From Rhynchospora pubera (taxonomy: Eukaryota > Streptophyta > Magnoliopsida > Poales > Cyperaceae): a DNA stretch of 64,000 nucleotides. How positions within the stretch are numbered: position 1 is the stretch's first letter; every line of letters starts with the position of its first letter. The notes under the pieces were generated by a model, which was not told where the DNA came from, searched no databases, and saw only the letters and a program-made list of their open reading frames with translations. A program made the position numbers and the translations under genes. Shown here one piece after another: positions 11,875 through 23,456 of this stretch. The stretch lies in the NCBI GenBank assembly GCA_028095005.1, contig CM051459.1, positions 130,241,657 to 130,305,656 of the forward strand. Reading direction: 5' to 3'.

Positions 11875-13098
11875 GGGTGTGTTTGGAATGAGTTGAATAA
11901 GTCTTATTCATGAATTAGCCAATTGTGAGGTGACCCAAACACACAATAGAATAAGAATAATGCCCTATTCACTACCTTATTCTTATTCAAGCCAAAACTA
12001 GGAATTAGAATTGGAATGGCTTGGTGATGCTAGAAAAATATTATAATAATAAGTATTTTTATAAATATTTATTATAATAATAATAATAATAATTATTATT
12101 ATTATTATGATAAATATTATAATTATTTAAGATAAGTATTATCAATTATTATTTCACGGAATTATTAATTATTATTCATTAATGATTCACAAAGCGTTAT
12201 AATAAGTATTTATTACTAATTAATAATTATTGTTTATTAATGATTTTATAATAATAATAATAATAGTGATAATAATAATTAATATATTGTAATAATAAGT
12301 ATTATTATAAATATTTATTTATGTTATAATAATAATAATATTATTATTATTATGATAAATATTATAATTATTTATGATAAGTATTATCAATTATTATTTC
12401 ACTGAATTATTAATTATTATTTATTAATGATTTACAAAGCGTTATAATAATGATTTATTACTAATTAATAATTATTATTTATTAATGATTTTTATAAGCG
12501 TTATAATAATTATATTATTTATTAATGATTTATTAAATATTATAATAGTGATTTATAATTATTTATTAATTATTATTTTATTTATTAATGAATTATTAAT
12601 TATTATCATTATTATAATAATTATTTATTAAAAGTTATAATAATTATTATTTAATAGTAATCATAATAAATATTATAATTAAACGTTATCATTAATATTA
12701 TTAGTATTATTTTATTCATTTTTTTGAATCAATTATTATTATGATAATAATTTTAAAATTTTATTTATTGATTTTGAAATAATAAATATAATAATTATTG
12801 TATTTATTAATATTATCTAAATTATTACTTTAATGTTTTTTAATTAATATTTTATATTATTTTTATTATTAATATAAATTATTATTATATTATTTTCATC
12901 CATTCTTATAATGACAAATTGTTCAAAACAAAATCAAATCATTATTATATTTTTTTTCTTTCCTTATTCTTATTCACAACACACTACCCAAACAACATCT
13001 CCTTATTCATAAATAGACAATTCTCCTAATTCTAATTCAAAATTCTTATTCATAAATTTCTTTATTCATTCTAATTCACTCCACTTCCAAACACACCC
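11875..13098. mobile_element. 1.2-kb AT-rich TIR element, non-autonomous
   Basis: The ends are GGGTGTGTTTGGAATGAG and the complement of GGGTGTGTTTGGAAGTGG. Both continue into GAATAAG-type sequence shared with shorter elements at 29383-29602 and near 27167-27240. The core (about 12040-12950) is nearly pure A+T, made of TAA/ATT-type blocks repeated two to three times. There is no transposase frame. A stretch of about 35 bp (AACTTAGCATTGTGTTTCG and following) occurs on both sides, at about 11833-11867 and 13110-13152, the right copy with an extra 9-bp internal repeat. Confidence 0.65.
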
Positions 13099-13202
13099 TT
13101 TATGTTAGCAACTTAGCATTGTGTTTCGTATTTTCTCGTATTTTCAAACTATGGTGTATTGAGGGACGTAAATTGAAAGAGTGAGAAGGACATTTTCACC
13201 TA

Positions 13203-13350
13203 GGTTCCGTTTGGATAGGTGTGGGAAGAAGGAAAGAAGGGAAAAAGTATTGGAAAGTGTGTAATTTTGTGAAGAATTTGAATTGTTTATAATTTATTTC
13301 TTCCCTTCTTTTTTCTTCCTACCTTCTTCTCAACGCATCCAAACGGTGCC
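13203..13350. mobile_element. Tourist-like MITE (GGNTCCGTTTGGAT family)
   Basis: About 148 bp with TIRs GGTTCCGTTTGGAT and ATCCAAACGGTGCC, flanked by CTA and TTA, compatible with a 3-bp TWA target. It holds the family core GGAAAGTGTGTAATTTTGTG. Related copies lie at 14175, 25946, 29912, 59149 and 63398. Confidence 0.75.
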
Positions 13351-13599
13351 TTAGTAGGAGTGGATCTCCAAATTTGAAGAGTGTATAAAGCAATGGATAT
13401 TAAAAATGTGCAGTATTTAAATGAATTAAAATTTTAAAGTTTTAAACATATCCTCACCGTCATCATCATCACGCCTTTATCCAACGTACTAAGCGTATTC
13501 CATCGCTTTCTCTCATCATGCCTCTCATCTGGCGTCTACCTATTCCCTCCCCTCTTGGCGTATTATTCTCATATATGAGAACAGTTTGTATTATTCTCA

Positions 13600-13755
13600 T
13601 ATATGACTTAATTGTCCTAAAAGATAATATTAATTATCCTCGTATACATCTCAATTGTTTGAAAAATAATCATAATTGTCCTCATATACATCTTAATTAT
13701 ACATCTTAATTCCTGTATACATTCTAATTGTCCTAAAAAATAATAACAATTGGTG
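13600..13755. repeat. Degenerate tandem repeat, about 45-60 bp unit
   Basis: Three to four loose copies of AATTGTCCTAAAA followed by ATAAT and a CTCATATACATCT-like stretch. It is AT-rich and noncoding. Confidence 0.5.
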
Positions 13756-14174
13756 AGAGGAGGGACGGATCAAGTGGGGGGTTAGCATGAGGTGGGAAGA
13801 ATAAGGAAAGCATAGACCCCAAAAGGAAAAGGGGTTACAGGGTATCAAGAACAAAAATGAGGAACAAAAACAGAAAGTAATGAGCGATACTATGGGTAGT
13901 ATTCCAATGATAAAAAGAGAAAAATGTGTGATAATGGAGACGATGAACCCTTGTGATGGTCCTTATTATGCATTCCCGAATCTAAAGTATGAGTGTTGCT
14001 TTTGAACAATCGTAATCTATCTCTTATATATTTATAGTTCAACACAAAATATCCTTTATCTTTACTAGATATTTATCTTCGATTGAAAGCAACAAATAGC
14101 TATGTCATTATCTGAATGAATTCAGAAAGGTCGACCATAAAAGAACTCATCCATTTTTCTCAGGATGAACACAA

Positions 14175-14333
14175 GGGGCCGTTTGGATCGTTTAGGAATT
14201 TGGATAATTTTCTATTCCTAGGCATAAATTTATTGGGAAGTGTGCAACTTTGTAAAGAGTTTGGATTGTTTATAATAAATTTATGCCTAGGAATATGAAA
14301 TTCTCCAAATTCCAGTGGAATCCAAACAACCCC
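14175..14333. mobile_element. Tourist-like MITE, diverged subfamily
   Basis: The ends are GGGGCCGTTTGGAT and ATCCAAACAACCCC. The core GGGAAGTGTGCAACTTTGT matches the family core. An internal palindrome (ATAAATTTATGCCTAGGAAT) makes it foldback. A copy of the same subfamily lies at 63398-63555. Confidence 0.7.
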
Positions 14334-14639
14334 AATATATTTGTAACAATATACTAAGTTACTCTATATATATATAGATAGAGAGAAAAAGGTTAACGTA
14401 CTAAATATATAAGAGATAGATTATGATAGTTCAAAAAAATAGACGAATAATTGAAGCACAAATTTTCGAGTGGTTATAGCTGATAACCTGACGAACAATT
14501 ATCCAAAAAATACAACGTTTTTCAAATTGATTGCGACGTAAAACTCGAATAACCAAGTGGTCGACTAGGTAGAGCCAAGATGATATTTAAGATATGGTGG
14601 GAAGAGGAGAGAGAGAATTCACGGAACAAAATATCTTTC

Positions 14640-14938
14640 AACTCTAACTCTCACACTCCAGTCATTGTTTTTCTTTTTGTTACTTCGAAAGTAGCTGCTT
14701 CAGCTTTAGCCGCACGAATTTTCGATATTTCGTTTTATTTCTCACCAAACAAATGGCGTCTTTTTCTCAAAATCCTAACTGTTCTAAGTATGATATTAGA
14801 GAATCTCATTGCTATTACTCAAACAAGCATGAAAGATATGCTTGCATATTCGTCCATCTATCAAATCAGATATGTAATTATTGAAATAATTGTTGGAGAC
14901 GCCAATGATGAATATGCAAGTATGATAACTATGATGTT
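14640..14938 (+). pseudogene. ndhB: Nuclear plastid DNA (NUPT): decayed ndhB fragment
   Basis: A 120-codon open frame beginning at 14580 contains, from about 14655 on, a stretch recognisable as the middle of the plastid NDH subunit B: TSKVAASALAARIFDI, then LTVLSMILENLIAITQTSMK, then MLAYSSI, then VIIEIIVGDAN and EYASMIT. NdhB is a membrane subunit of the thylakoid NADH dehydrogenase-like complex. The family residues are interrupted by substitutions such as charged or bulky residues in membrane positions (MILENL, SSIYQI), and the frame ends where the plastid gene continues. Upstream of 14640 there is no clear ndhB sequence. This is a short, old plastid-to-nucleus insertion, not a working gene. 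Identification is from family memory and should be confirmed by alignment. Confidence 0.8.
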
Positions 14939-17040
14939 CTAATGTAATGGGGCTAGGGTTCTATCTATAGAGTAGGTTACTTAGTGACTAAAGGTAAATA
15001 GTAGATTACTTAATGGCGAAATGAATAATAAGAGATTACTTAATCACTGTTTATGAAAAATATCAGTGGTTATTTATGAAAATATTTGTTACTTATTGGC
15101 TAAGAAAACTAATATTGATTACTTAATGGTTAAGAAAGAAAAAAAGTCAAATTTTACTTTCTTCTATTTACACGCGATCAAATCGATTTGAACTGATAGG
15201 AATGATTATTCTTAAAAAAGACCTTAAAATTTTGGAGTATTGTAAATAGATTCTAAAACTCTCGGGTATTACACTCCCAAACTACTCAATGCAACTAATT
15301 CAAATAATTGAATAAAACATTTTTTAAAATTTTATCGTGTACTGATGATAAAATTTTTCACTTGAATAGTGCACGATCAATTATTCTGGGCAATTCGTTT
15401 GTCGTTCTATCATTGTTATATTTAAATAGTTAGAAATTTTATTTTTAAATCGCTACTTACATTTGTTATAAAATATAATCGCGATATATTAAATATGAAT
15501 CCACATTTTCGAGTCAATTTAAAAATACAATCGGCGTGCAATAGAATGTCAAGTATTTTATATAGAGACGGTGATACTCATCAGAAGATTTTTTTTACAA
15601 TTTTTACTAACTTAACTTGCATACATAATTGATGTAGTTGAAAAAGTGATTAATCATCCATCGACTCTTTTGAAGCAATGAGCCACTATGAAGTCTGAAA
15701 TTGTGTCATTTGGTGCTTGCACATATATCACTCGATAACAAATTGATTATGTTTGAGTATTGATCGTAAAGGACAAATGGATCGAGCAAGGTAAAATAGT
15801 AATATAGTCTTCAATCTTTCGAAACATATATATATATATATATATTTTTTATGAGACTTCGGTTTTCCGGATAACAGCTAGAATTTAAAGATTTTTTTAA
15901 TAATTTTTATCGTTGATAATAGTAATATTTGGAATAGCGAAATTACTTTATAAATCACAATCTTTTGTGCTTTAGTAATTAAAAATTTAGATTTTTGAGT
16001 TTTAAATGACGATATAAATCGTTAACATGTTTTCTATATTGAAATCTAGTTGGATGCCAATTTTATATTTTTTCCAAAATTTTTTACAAATTTTATTATA
16101 AAAAAATCACATGAATTAATAAATTATGAATCATCCAATAACAATTATTATCAAGAATATAAATAAAAAAATTCAAAACAAGCGAGATAAATTGATTACA
16201 AGCTGGTACACTTATTTTTTTTTATTTATAGCTAAACAACTTTCTTTTAAACCAAACAGCTTTTCATTAAGATCAACATAATCTCTCATTGACGATTTGC
16301 CAAGAACGGTAAACAACAAAATTTAAATATACGCATCCAAACGGAGCCTTAATGTCTACTTTGCTAATGCTAAAAAATAGCGAAGGTCAGCACTCAATAA
16401 GTCACTCATTATCCAAAAATGTGCTCTTCTTTCTCGATTTTAAGTTTTAAATGGCTGATATGAACTGTTCATAAGTCTTTTATATTAATATCATTGGTAA
16501 TCAAAATAATTTTGAATCGTACAATAATAACGATTCTTTAAAAATGATAAATAATAAAAAAAACAAAAATTGATTTTTTACTAAACTTTAATATGAAGAG
16601 CATATTGGATATTCGTGTCGATTGTTTGCGAGATTGAAATATTGATCAATTGTTATTTTGTGCGCGTGTTTGGTTACCCGAGAATAAGGAAGAGGGAGAG
16701 GGACAGAAAAGTGATGTCGCGGCGGGTCCAGTGATAGTTCAAAAATTTTTAGTCCTTGACCCATTTTTTTTAAAACCGTCTTAAAATTCGGTTCGAACCG
16801 GTCCTTTGTAGAGATTATGACGGACAAGGATCTACAAAGACTGGATTTTGAAAGGGTCGGATCTATTTTTTTTTCAAAGACGTATGTTGAAGGGTCGGGT
16901 TTTGAAGGGATGGATCTAACCTAGCCCTTCAATCATAGCGACCATTTGATCATGATGACATAGTAGAGATTAAAATACTATTAAAAAAATTAAATGTTGG
17001 TATTATTTTAAAAGGATTAGAAGGGCCGGTCTCATCTCTA
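14939..17040. other. Intergenic, AT-rich, no gene seen
   Basis: I see no coding unit on either strand. The stretch contains a lone MITE-type terminus (ATCCAAACGGAGCC, about 16335-16348) followed by TTA, and a TA microsatellite near 15829-15845. The 79-codon minus frame at 16588-16827 shows no motif. Confidence 0.55.
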
Positions 17041-17058
17041 TCTCTACTATATTAAAAG
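17041..17058 (+). mobile_element. Helitron-like 5' terminus
   Basis: TCTCTACTATATTAAAAG, preceded by an A, matches the conserved 5' end of plant Helitrons, which start with TC and insert between A and T. I could not find the partner 3' end (a short GC-rich hairpin followed by CTRR) downstream on the plus strand before 26 kb, so the extent is unknown. Gene-like fragments follow at 17702, 23738 and 24459. That they lie inside one Helitron is inference. Confidence 0.5.
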
Positions 17059-17701
17059 CACCAATGGAAGGATGTAACATCTCATGATACAACCTTGGTC
17101 TGAACAATCTGCATCATTGATTTTGTTTTTTTTTTAAAATCTAGACCATTGATTATTAAAAAAAGTAAATTGATAAGCAGACCAGATGATATCTCCGAAC
17201 AGAAAGGTGTTTGGGTCTTTGTCTCGTGCGGACTCTCCGGAGCGCAGGTTGTTCGACCAACAAACTTTTAATTTTAATTTTCGTATTTCTCTGTCCGCTT
17301 GGCATCTTTCCAAAACATCCCTTCATTACTTATTTGAAAAAATTAAACAACGTTTCAATTTTTATTTTGAAAATCGAAAGAAAAAAGGAAAAGCCGAAAA
17401 GGAGAGCAGCAAGGAGCAAGAGCGAGAGCAAGTCCGGCCATCTCTACACCATCATCGACACTCTTGACTCTCCTCCAGTCCTCCTCTGCTCCCTCCGCCT
17501 CCCCTGCCTTCGCATCCCATCTGTCGCTGTAAGTCACCTCTCCGCTACTCCGCCAGTGTTAGCCACCTCTCGGTCGCTTTTGAGTCTCTCTCCATGGACT
17601 ACAGACGGAGAACAAAGCGAGGCTCGTTCGCCTCCTAAATCTCTCTCCATCACGCCTCCTTAACATCTCTCCTTTCCATTCTTAGCCTCTGAAGTTTGAA
17701 G

Positions 17702-17755
17702 ATGACGGCGAGGGGAGTGCTTCTCACAATCCATAACAAGATGCATAGATTTCAG
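17702..17755 (+). pseudogene. Exon-like fragment: ATG exon of an unidentified gene
   Basis: ATG at 17702 opens 18 codons (MTARGVLLTIHNKMHRFQ) ending at TTCAG|GTTTA, preceded by a CT-rich 5'UTR-like stretch (17450-17690). I do not recognise the protein and found no coherent second exon in frame before the copia insertion at 19019. It may be the first exon of a captured or decayed gene. Confidence 0.3.
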
Positions 17756-18682
17756 GTTTAATATTTTCTGTTTTCTTCGATTTTAGCTTAATTTCTTGTG
17801 TTCAATTTTTCAGATTCTTTGATTGAGTTCTCTGATCGATTCCTTGCTTAAATTGAATATTTATCATTCATATTTTTTTAATTTACAATTAAAATAAATT
17901 TGATTATCCCTTTATTTTGATCGGACAGTTTTCCTCTTAGGGTTTCGCTTCCTGACAAGATAAGAATGAATATTGAGAGATTTTGAGGTATGCGAGTTTC
18001 ACTTCCTGACAAGATGAAGGAGGAATATTGATTGATTTAGAGAGGTATGCCTTCCTTTTTTTTATGGCTCTAAAATTTTTATTTATTTGGTATGTTGCTG
18101 TAATTTGTTTAGAGATATGGAACTTTATATATTGTTTACTATGGTGCTAACTATGTAATCTGCAATTTACTTAATAAAATGTACTTTCAAAATATTTAGA
18201 AATACATGTTCTCTATGTAGTGATTATTGGGTTTGATTAGCTAAGTGTCCATTTTCTTATTTTTTTTATTTTGGATAACTATTTAGCCCATCATAGTATG
18301 ATATATCTGTTACCCGAATATTGCAAGCAACAGCATTGCTGGTATGACTATTTATTTTATTTTAATGTTTTCTTTTTTTTCCTTTTAATTAAGCAAAGTG
18401 TTTAACATATTTGCAGTTCCATGAACAGTTGATTGCCGGTCCTTCAAATTAATTAGGTACAGGCAATTTCTGTAATAAATTTGAAAATATGCAATGTGAA
18501 GAATAGTTTAATTAATCATTTATTTATACTGATTTGGATGGCAATTTGCCATATGTTTTAGTTCTGTAATTTGTATTTGATATATTCAATTAGTTGCTTG
18601 TTCTAGCTGGTGCAAGACAGGCATCATTAGTTGGTTATATACTTATATGTATACTTTCTTTGATAGGACACTTGGATAGTCG

Positions 18683-19018
18683 ATGCAAGGGTGTGACCAG
18701 CGCATAGAAAATTTAAACCCTCAGAAGAAGGTTTGCTACTTTGTGCTTAACATGAAAAATCAAATCAAACAAATGAGCAGTTATCAAGTTAATTGGGTTC
18801 TAACACCATTATCGAATATTTTTTTTTTCTTGTTGGATTTCCAGTTAGGGAATTTTTGTATGACAAGTTTTTATAACTGTTGTCAGAGTTTGAAAGTTGT
18901 GCTAATGCGAGAGTTATTGATTCAGGGCTCTGCTTAGAGGGATGAATGTTGAAGACATTGCGGAGGAGGAGAGCGTCTTATCCGACAAATTGGCATGCCA
19001 AATAATGAGTAGTTGGAT
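18683..19018 (+). pseudogene. Exon-like fragments interrupted by the copia insertion
   Basis: Two short splice-bounded stretches lie here: one near 18683-18730 and one from about 18929 that reads ALRGMNVEDIAEEESVLSDK, then LACQIMSSW, until the retrotransposon target site at 19018. Beyond the element (23691 on) the frame runs into stop codons. The composition looks coding, but I recognise no family. Confidence 0.25.
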
Positions 19019-19247
19019 TGAAGAAAATATGGAGTATTTGTATTTTGTATTTTATCAGAATATTTCTCAATATTTCTATATTCTTTAATTAATTACAAAA
19101 GGAGGCAGAAGAGTATTTATAGAGGCACACAATTGTACCGTTACTCTTCTCTATTTTACCGTTACAATTTCTAACGTTCTATTGTACCGTTATCTACTTT
19201 TTCTATTATTTACATTTCTACCCTTAATTTATTTATTATTTTCAACA
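19019..19247 (-). repeat. Copia 3' LTR
   Basis: 229 bp, identical to 23457-23685. Its internal side abuts the polypurine tract. The stop codon of the RT-RNase H frame (19229-19231) falls inside this LTR. Confidence 0.97.
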
Positions 19248-20593
19248 CTCCCCCTCAAGCTAGGATTATAGATGTCTATTAATCCTAGCTTGCTAACTAT
19301 ATCTTCAAAAGTTTTTGGAAATAATCCCTTAGTGAAGATATCGGCCAATTGATCTTCACTCTTCACATATGGAGTCTTGATTTCCTTCGCTTGAACCTTT
19401 TCTCTTATGTAGTGACAATCAACCTCAATATGTTTCGTTCTTTCATGAAACACCGGATTTGAAGCAATATGTCGCGCCGAGTTGTTGTCACAAAACATCT
19501 TCATTGGACCATGTATTGGAATATGCAAGTCTTTGAGTACTTGTTTGATCCAAGTGAGCTCACTTGCGGTGGATGCCATGGCTCGATACTCCGCTTCCGC
19601 ACTTGATCGTGCCATAACATTTTGTTTCTTGCTTTTCCATGTGACTAAATTTCCGCCTACAAACGTGCAATAGCCGGTTGTCGATTTTCTATCGAAGCTC
19701 CCGGCCCAGTCTGCATCGGAATAGCCACACACATCATTAGATTTATTGTTTTTCATCCATATACCCTTCCCAGGTGATTTCTTAAGATATCTCAAAATTC
19801 TATGAATGGCATCCAAATGTGGTTTTCTTGGTGCATGCATAAATTTACTTATTTGACTTACCGCATAGGATATGTCCGGCCTAGTTACCGTTAAATATAT
19901 CAATTTCCCTACAAGTCGTTGGAATTGGTTGATGTTTTCCAACGGGTCACCATCTTCGGGATTTAATTTGGTATTGCTATCAATTGGGGTAGAGGCCGGT
20001 TTTGAACCAAGTTTACCGGTTTCTTTCAAAAGATCTAAGGTATATTTTCTTTGACAAATAAATAAACCTTTGGTAGAATGAGCTATTTCAATGACTAAAA
20101 AATATTTAAGTACACCTAGATCTTTTATTTCAAATTTTTCTCTCAATCGTTTTTTTACATAATTAATTTTTTCAAAATTATTTCTGGTAACAATTATGTA
20201 ATCCACATATACAAGAACAATGGTAGTGTCATTATTTTCATGTTTTGAAAAAAGTGACATATCGGAATGGCTTACTTTAAAACCACAAGAAATTAAATAG
20301 TGAGACAATTTTCCATACCATGCCCTTGGAGATTGTTTAAGTCCGTAAATAGATTTCTTTAGCCTACAAACAAGGTTAGTGTTTTTTTCTTTTACATGAC
20401 CTGATGGAAGAGTCATGTACACCTCTTCTTCAAGAGTCCCTTGAAGAAAAGCATTTTTCACATCCATTTGATACAATTTCCAACCATTATTTACCGCGAT
20501 TGAAAGTAAAATTCTTACGGTATTCATTTTTGCAACGGGAGCAAAGGTCTCTTGGTAATCAATACCGTATGTTTGGGTATAACCTTTTAGCAA
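19229..20593 (-). pseudogene. Copia reverse transcriptase-RNase H frame with mutated active site
   Basis: 454 codons in a different phase from the integrase. RT motifs: YGIDYQETFAPVAKM, DVKNAFLQG and KSIYGLKQSPRAWY. The catalytic box reads YVDY where the family has YVDD, so one catalytic aspartate is replaced by tyrosine. RNase H follows: GYSDADWAGS, STTGYC, SSAEAEYRA and DNNSA. The C-terminus ends just inside the 3' LTR. The domain is nearly full length but should lack polymerase activity. Confidence 0.92.
19248..19261 (-). other. Copia polypurine tract
   Basis: The minus strand reads AGCTTGAGGGGGAG immediately before the 3' LTR, the usual plus-strand priming site. Confidence 0.92.
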
Positions 20594-22025
20594 CCAATCT
20601 AGCTTTATACCGTTCTATGGTACCATCACTATTGTATTTAATTTTATACACCCATTTGCATCCAACGGGCTTTTTATTTTTTGGTAATGGTACTATGGTC
20701 CAAGTATTATTTTTTTCTAACGCTTGAAGTTCTTCTTTCATTGCCTTGCACCAAACCGGTTGGTTTATGGCTTCTTCAAAATATTTTGGTTCTTCAATTT
20801 GGGATATTGCACTTAAAAAAGTGCGGTGATTATTGCCTATTTTATCATAAGAAATATAATTTTGAATAGGATATTGAACCTCATAGGTTACAAAATCTTG
20901 TAACCTTGCCGGTGGTTGAGTAAAACGTGTGGATCGTCGTAATGGAACCTCTTGTTCCACACTTGCACCTTCTTCTTCTTCGATACTTGCACTTTCTTCG
21001 TCTTCTTCGGCTTCACTTTGAAAGTTGTTGCCGATATCATCATGTCTCTCTTCTTGTTCATTTTCTACAAAAACTTTCTTACCTTCTTGATTAGAAATTA
21101 TGGGAAGAACAAAATCATTTGTGGAAATATGGTTATCAAGCTCTTTATTAGTTTGAAAATATGACTCATTTTCAAAAAAAGTAACATCTCTTGAAATATA
21201 GAATTTATGATTTTTAGGATCATAACATTTGTAACCCTTTTTTTGAGAAGAATATCCTAAAAAAATAATTTTAATAGAAGCACAATCTAATTTATCTACT
21301 TTATTTTTATGAACATAGCAAACACAACCAAAAATACGTAAATGATTAAGATTAAATTTTCTTTTGTACAAAACTTCTAATGGACTTTTATATTCTAAAA
21401 CAACACTAGGAAGTCTATTAATTAAATAGGTGGCGGTGAGAACGGCATCCGACCAAAAAATTTTGGAAACATTATTTTGAAAAAGAAGTGCTCTTGTTAC
21501 TTCAAGAAGATGCCGATTTTTTCTTTCGGAAATTCCATTTTGTTGCGGTGTATAAACACAAGTTGTTTGATGTAAAATTCCTTGTTTTTTCAAAAATTCC
21601 GCGAAAGCATGATTTATATATTCCGTCCCGTTATCGGTTCTAAGAATTTTAATTCTTGTATTAAATTGATTTTCAATCATATTCGAAAATTCTTGAAATT
21701 TTGAAAAAACTTCGCTTTTATTTTTCAAAAGATAAATCCAAGTAACTCTTGAAAAATCATCTATAAAAGTAACAAAATATCTAAAGCCATTAAAAGAGTC
21801 AATGGGAGCGGGCCCCCAAACATCGGAATGAATTAAATCAAAATATTTTTCACTTTTGCTATTTGAAGAATAAAAAGGAAGTTTAGTATGCTTAGCTAAT
21901 TTGCAAACATCACAATTGCTACAATCTAATTTTTGAAAATCGAAAAGATATTTTAAAACTTTATCGGAAGGATGTCCAATTCTTTTATGCCAAAGGTTGG
22001 CTAAATTATCTTTTTTTTTATATGA
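20559..22025 (-). pseudogene. Copia integrase region
   Basis: This continues the phase of the Gag-protease frame after the TAA. The zinc-binding HHCC (LWHKRIGHPS, then CSNCDVCKLAKH) leads into the catalytic core, with DVWGP, FIDDFSR, RTDNGTEY and the glutamate in GISERKNRHLLEVTR. The C-terminal part has an acidic linker and the RRSTRFTQPP box, then the start of the RT domain (WTIVPLPKNKKPVGCKWVYK). A one-base insertion in an A-run near 20595 shifts the frame, giving a stop at 20559. Confidence 0.9.
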
Positions 22026-22028
22026 AAA

Positions 22029-23441
22029 TTAGTTTTTTTTATAATTCAAAACATAAAGACCATTTTCAAAAAAACCTTCTCCAAATATTTTTTTGGTTTT
22101 TAAATCTCGAAAAAGAACATTTTTAGATGAAAATTTAATTTCACAATCTACTTCTTGTGAAAGTTTTCCTATAGATAGTAAATTTGATGTACAGTTTTTT
22201 ACATGCAAAACATTTTTAATTTCTTTAGAAAAGAGCTCAATTGAACCATATCCACAAATTTCCATTTTCTCACCATTCGCAACAAAAACAAAACTCTGAT
22301 TTTTGCATTTTTCATAATTATGTAGAATATCTTTATTTACGGTCATATGATCAGTAGCACCAGAATCTAAAATCCAAACAAAATTATCTTTAGAATTTTT
22401 TTCTTTTAATATTCCTAAAAAGGTATATTTTCCTTCTCGGGTTATACCATTATTATTGTTTTGATGGTTATAATCAAGGTCATTTTCATTTTCTTTTGGG
22501 CTGTTATCAGATCCGAATGGATCATGCTTACTGGACTCAAATAAAGAGAAATGGGTTTGAGAAAAACCATCATTTTTATTAAGAAGCCTGCTCAGCTTGT
22601 CTATTACGGAGCCCAAGTCCTCCCTTTTACATCTCTCGTTCGAGTCGACAACACATGCCGCCTCCAATCCTCTCTTCTGCTTTTCCGATCTAAGAAGCTT
22701 TCCCTTGTTTTTTCCGCCTACTCCCCCTCTCCACCAACTCGGCCGGAGATGTGGGTGGAGGAACCAGCACTCGTTACTGGTGTGCCTCTTCAATTTGCAG
22801 TTATTACATCGGGTATTTGGGGCACTCCCTTTCTCCATCTGATCAGTGCGGGGGTTCTTGCGATTCATGCATTGATTGGTGTTGTGAGCATTCCCTCGAC
22901 TGTATTCAGGGTTTCGACTGGCAGCGTTGTTGATAGTGGTTAGATCGCTTGCTATTTTTTCTATTTGCTGCACAATGGCTACTGTATTTGAGAGAGGAGG
23001 CATGAATTGGGATCGGTTTGAGACAGAATCTTTGTTCAGGTTTATCTTTTTTGGTTGAATCGCTTGATGCTCGATTCTCAGGTTTGTTGCTTGTGGTTTA
23101 TTTGATATCATTGGGGGATTTTTCTTTGTATCGGTTTTGCTCTTCTGTTTTTTCTCGCCACACGGAGGCATAGCTACGATTTGTGCCCATGACAGGGTTT
23201 TGCTTTGATTTGTTATCTGAGGTTTTTCTTGTGTGGGTTTTATTAGGGCCCATGACTGGATATTGCCACCATGGGTAACGGCGGTGCTAAAGCCCTCATC
23301 ATGGCTGGTCTCGGTACTGGTACGACTCATGATTGTCCCAGTACCTTGAAGACTGTTATTGGGGGGTTTTGACATCTCTGGATGCCGATGGTGATTGCAG
23401 CCAATATCGCTGTTATGCAATTTTCTGAGGCCCAAGAACAT
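22029..23441 (-). pseudogene. Copia Gag-protease frame, atypical Gag, ends at premature stop
   Basis: 470 codons. The frame starts almost at the primer-binding site (ATG at 23441), leaving no leader. A CCHC zinc knuckle (CNNCKLKRHTSNEC, CX2CX4HX4C) precedes the aspartic protease motif WILDSGATDHM and the linker NLLSIGKL. The N-terminal 200 or so residues are Ser/Thr/Asn/Lys-rich and show no UBN2-type copia Gag domain, which normally fills this place. The frame stops at TAA (22026-22028); the next codons continue in the same phase into the pre-integrase zinc domain, so a single stop breaks the polyprotein. Confidence 0.85.
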
Positions 23442-23444
23442 TAT

Positions 23445-23456
23445 GCTCTGATACCA
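23445..23456 (-). other. Copia primer-binding site (initiator tRNA-Met)
   Basis: The minus strand reads TGGTATCAGAGC, directly adjoining the 5' LTR. This is the standard copia PBS, complementary to the 3' end of tRNA-iMet. Confidence 0.95.

Noticed and set aside
11315..11913. Overlapping plus-strand open frames near the MORC promoter
   Set aside because: Lys-rich low-complexity translations from A-runs; better explained as leader and intron DNA of the minus-strand gene.
12040..12950. AT-rich array that might be a satellite or matrix attachment region
   Set aside because: Blocks are repeated two to three times but irregular, and the stretch lies between TIRs, so it is best read as the core of one transposon.
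16335..16348. Isolated MITE-type end ATCCAAACGGAGCC
   Set aside because: I could not find a partner end or the family core nearby, so I do not call an element.
17186..17663. Overlapping open frames of 93 and 150 codons
   Set aside because: CT-rich leader-like DNA upstream of the ATG at 17702. The translations are Ser/Pro/Leu-rich without motif.
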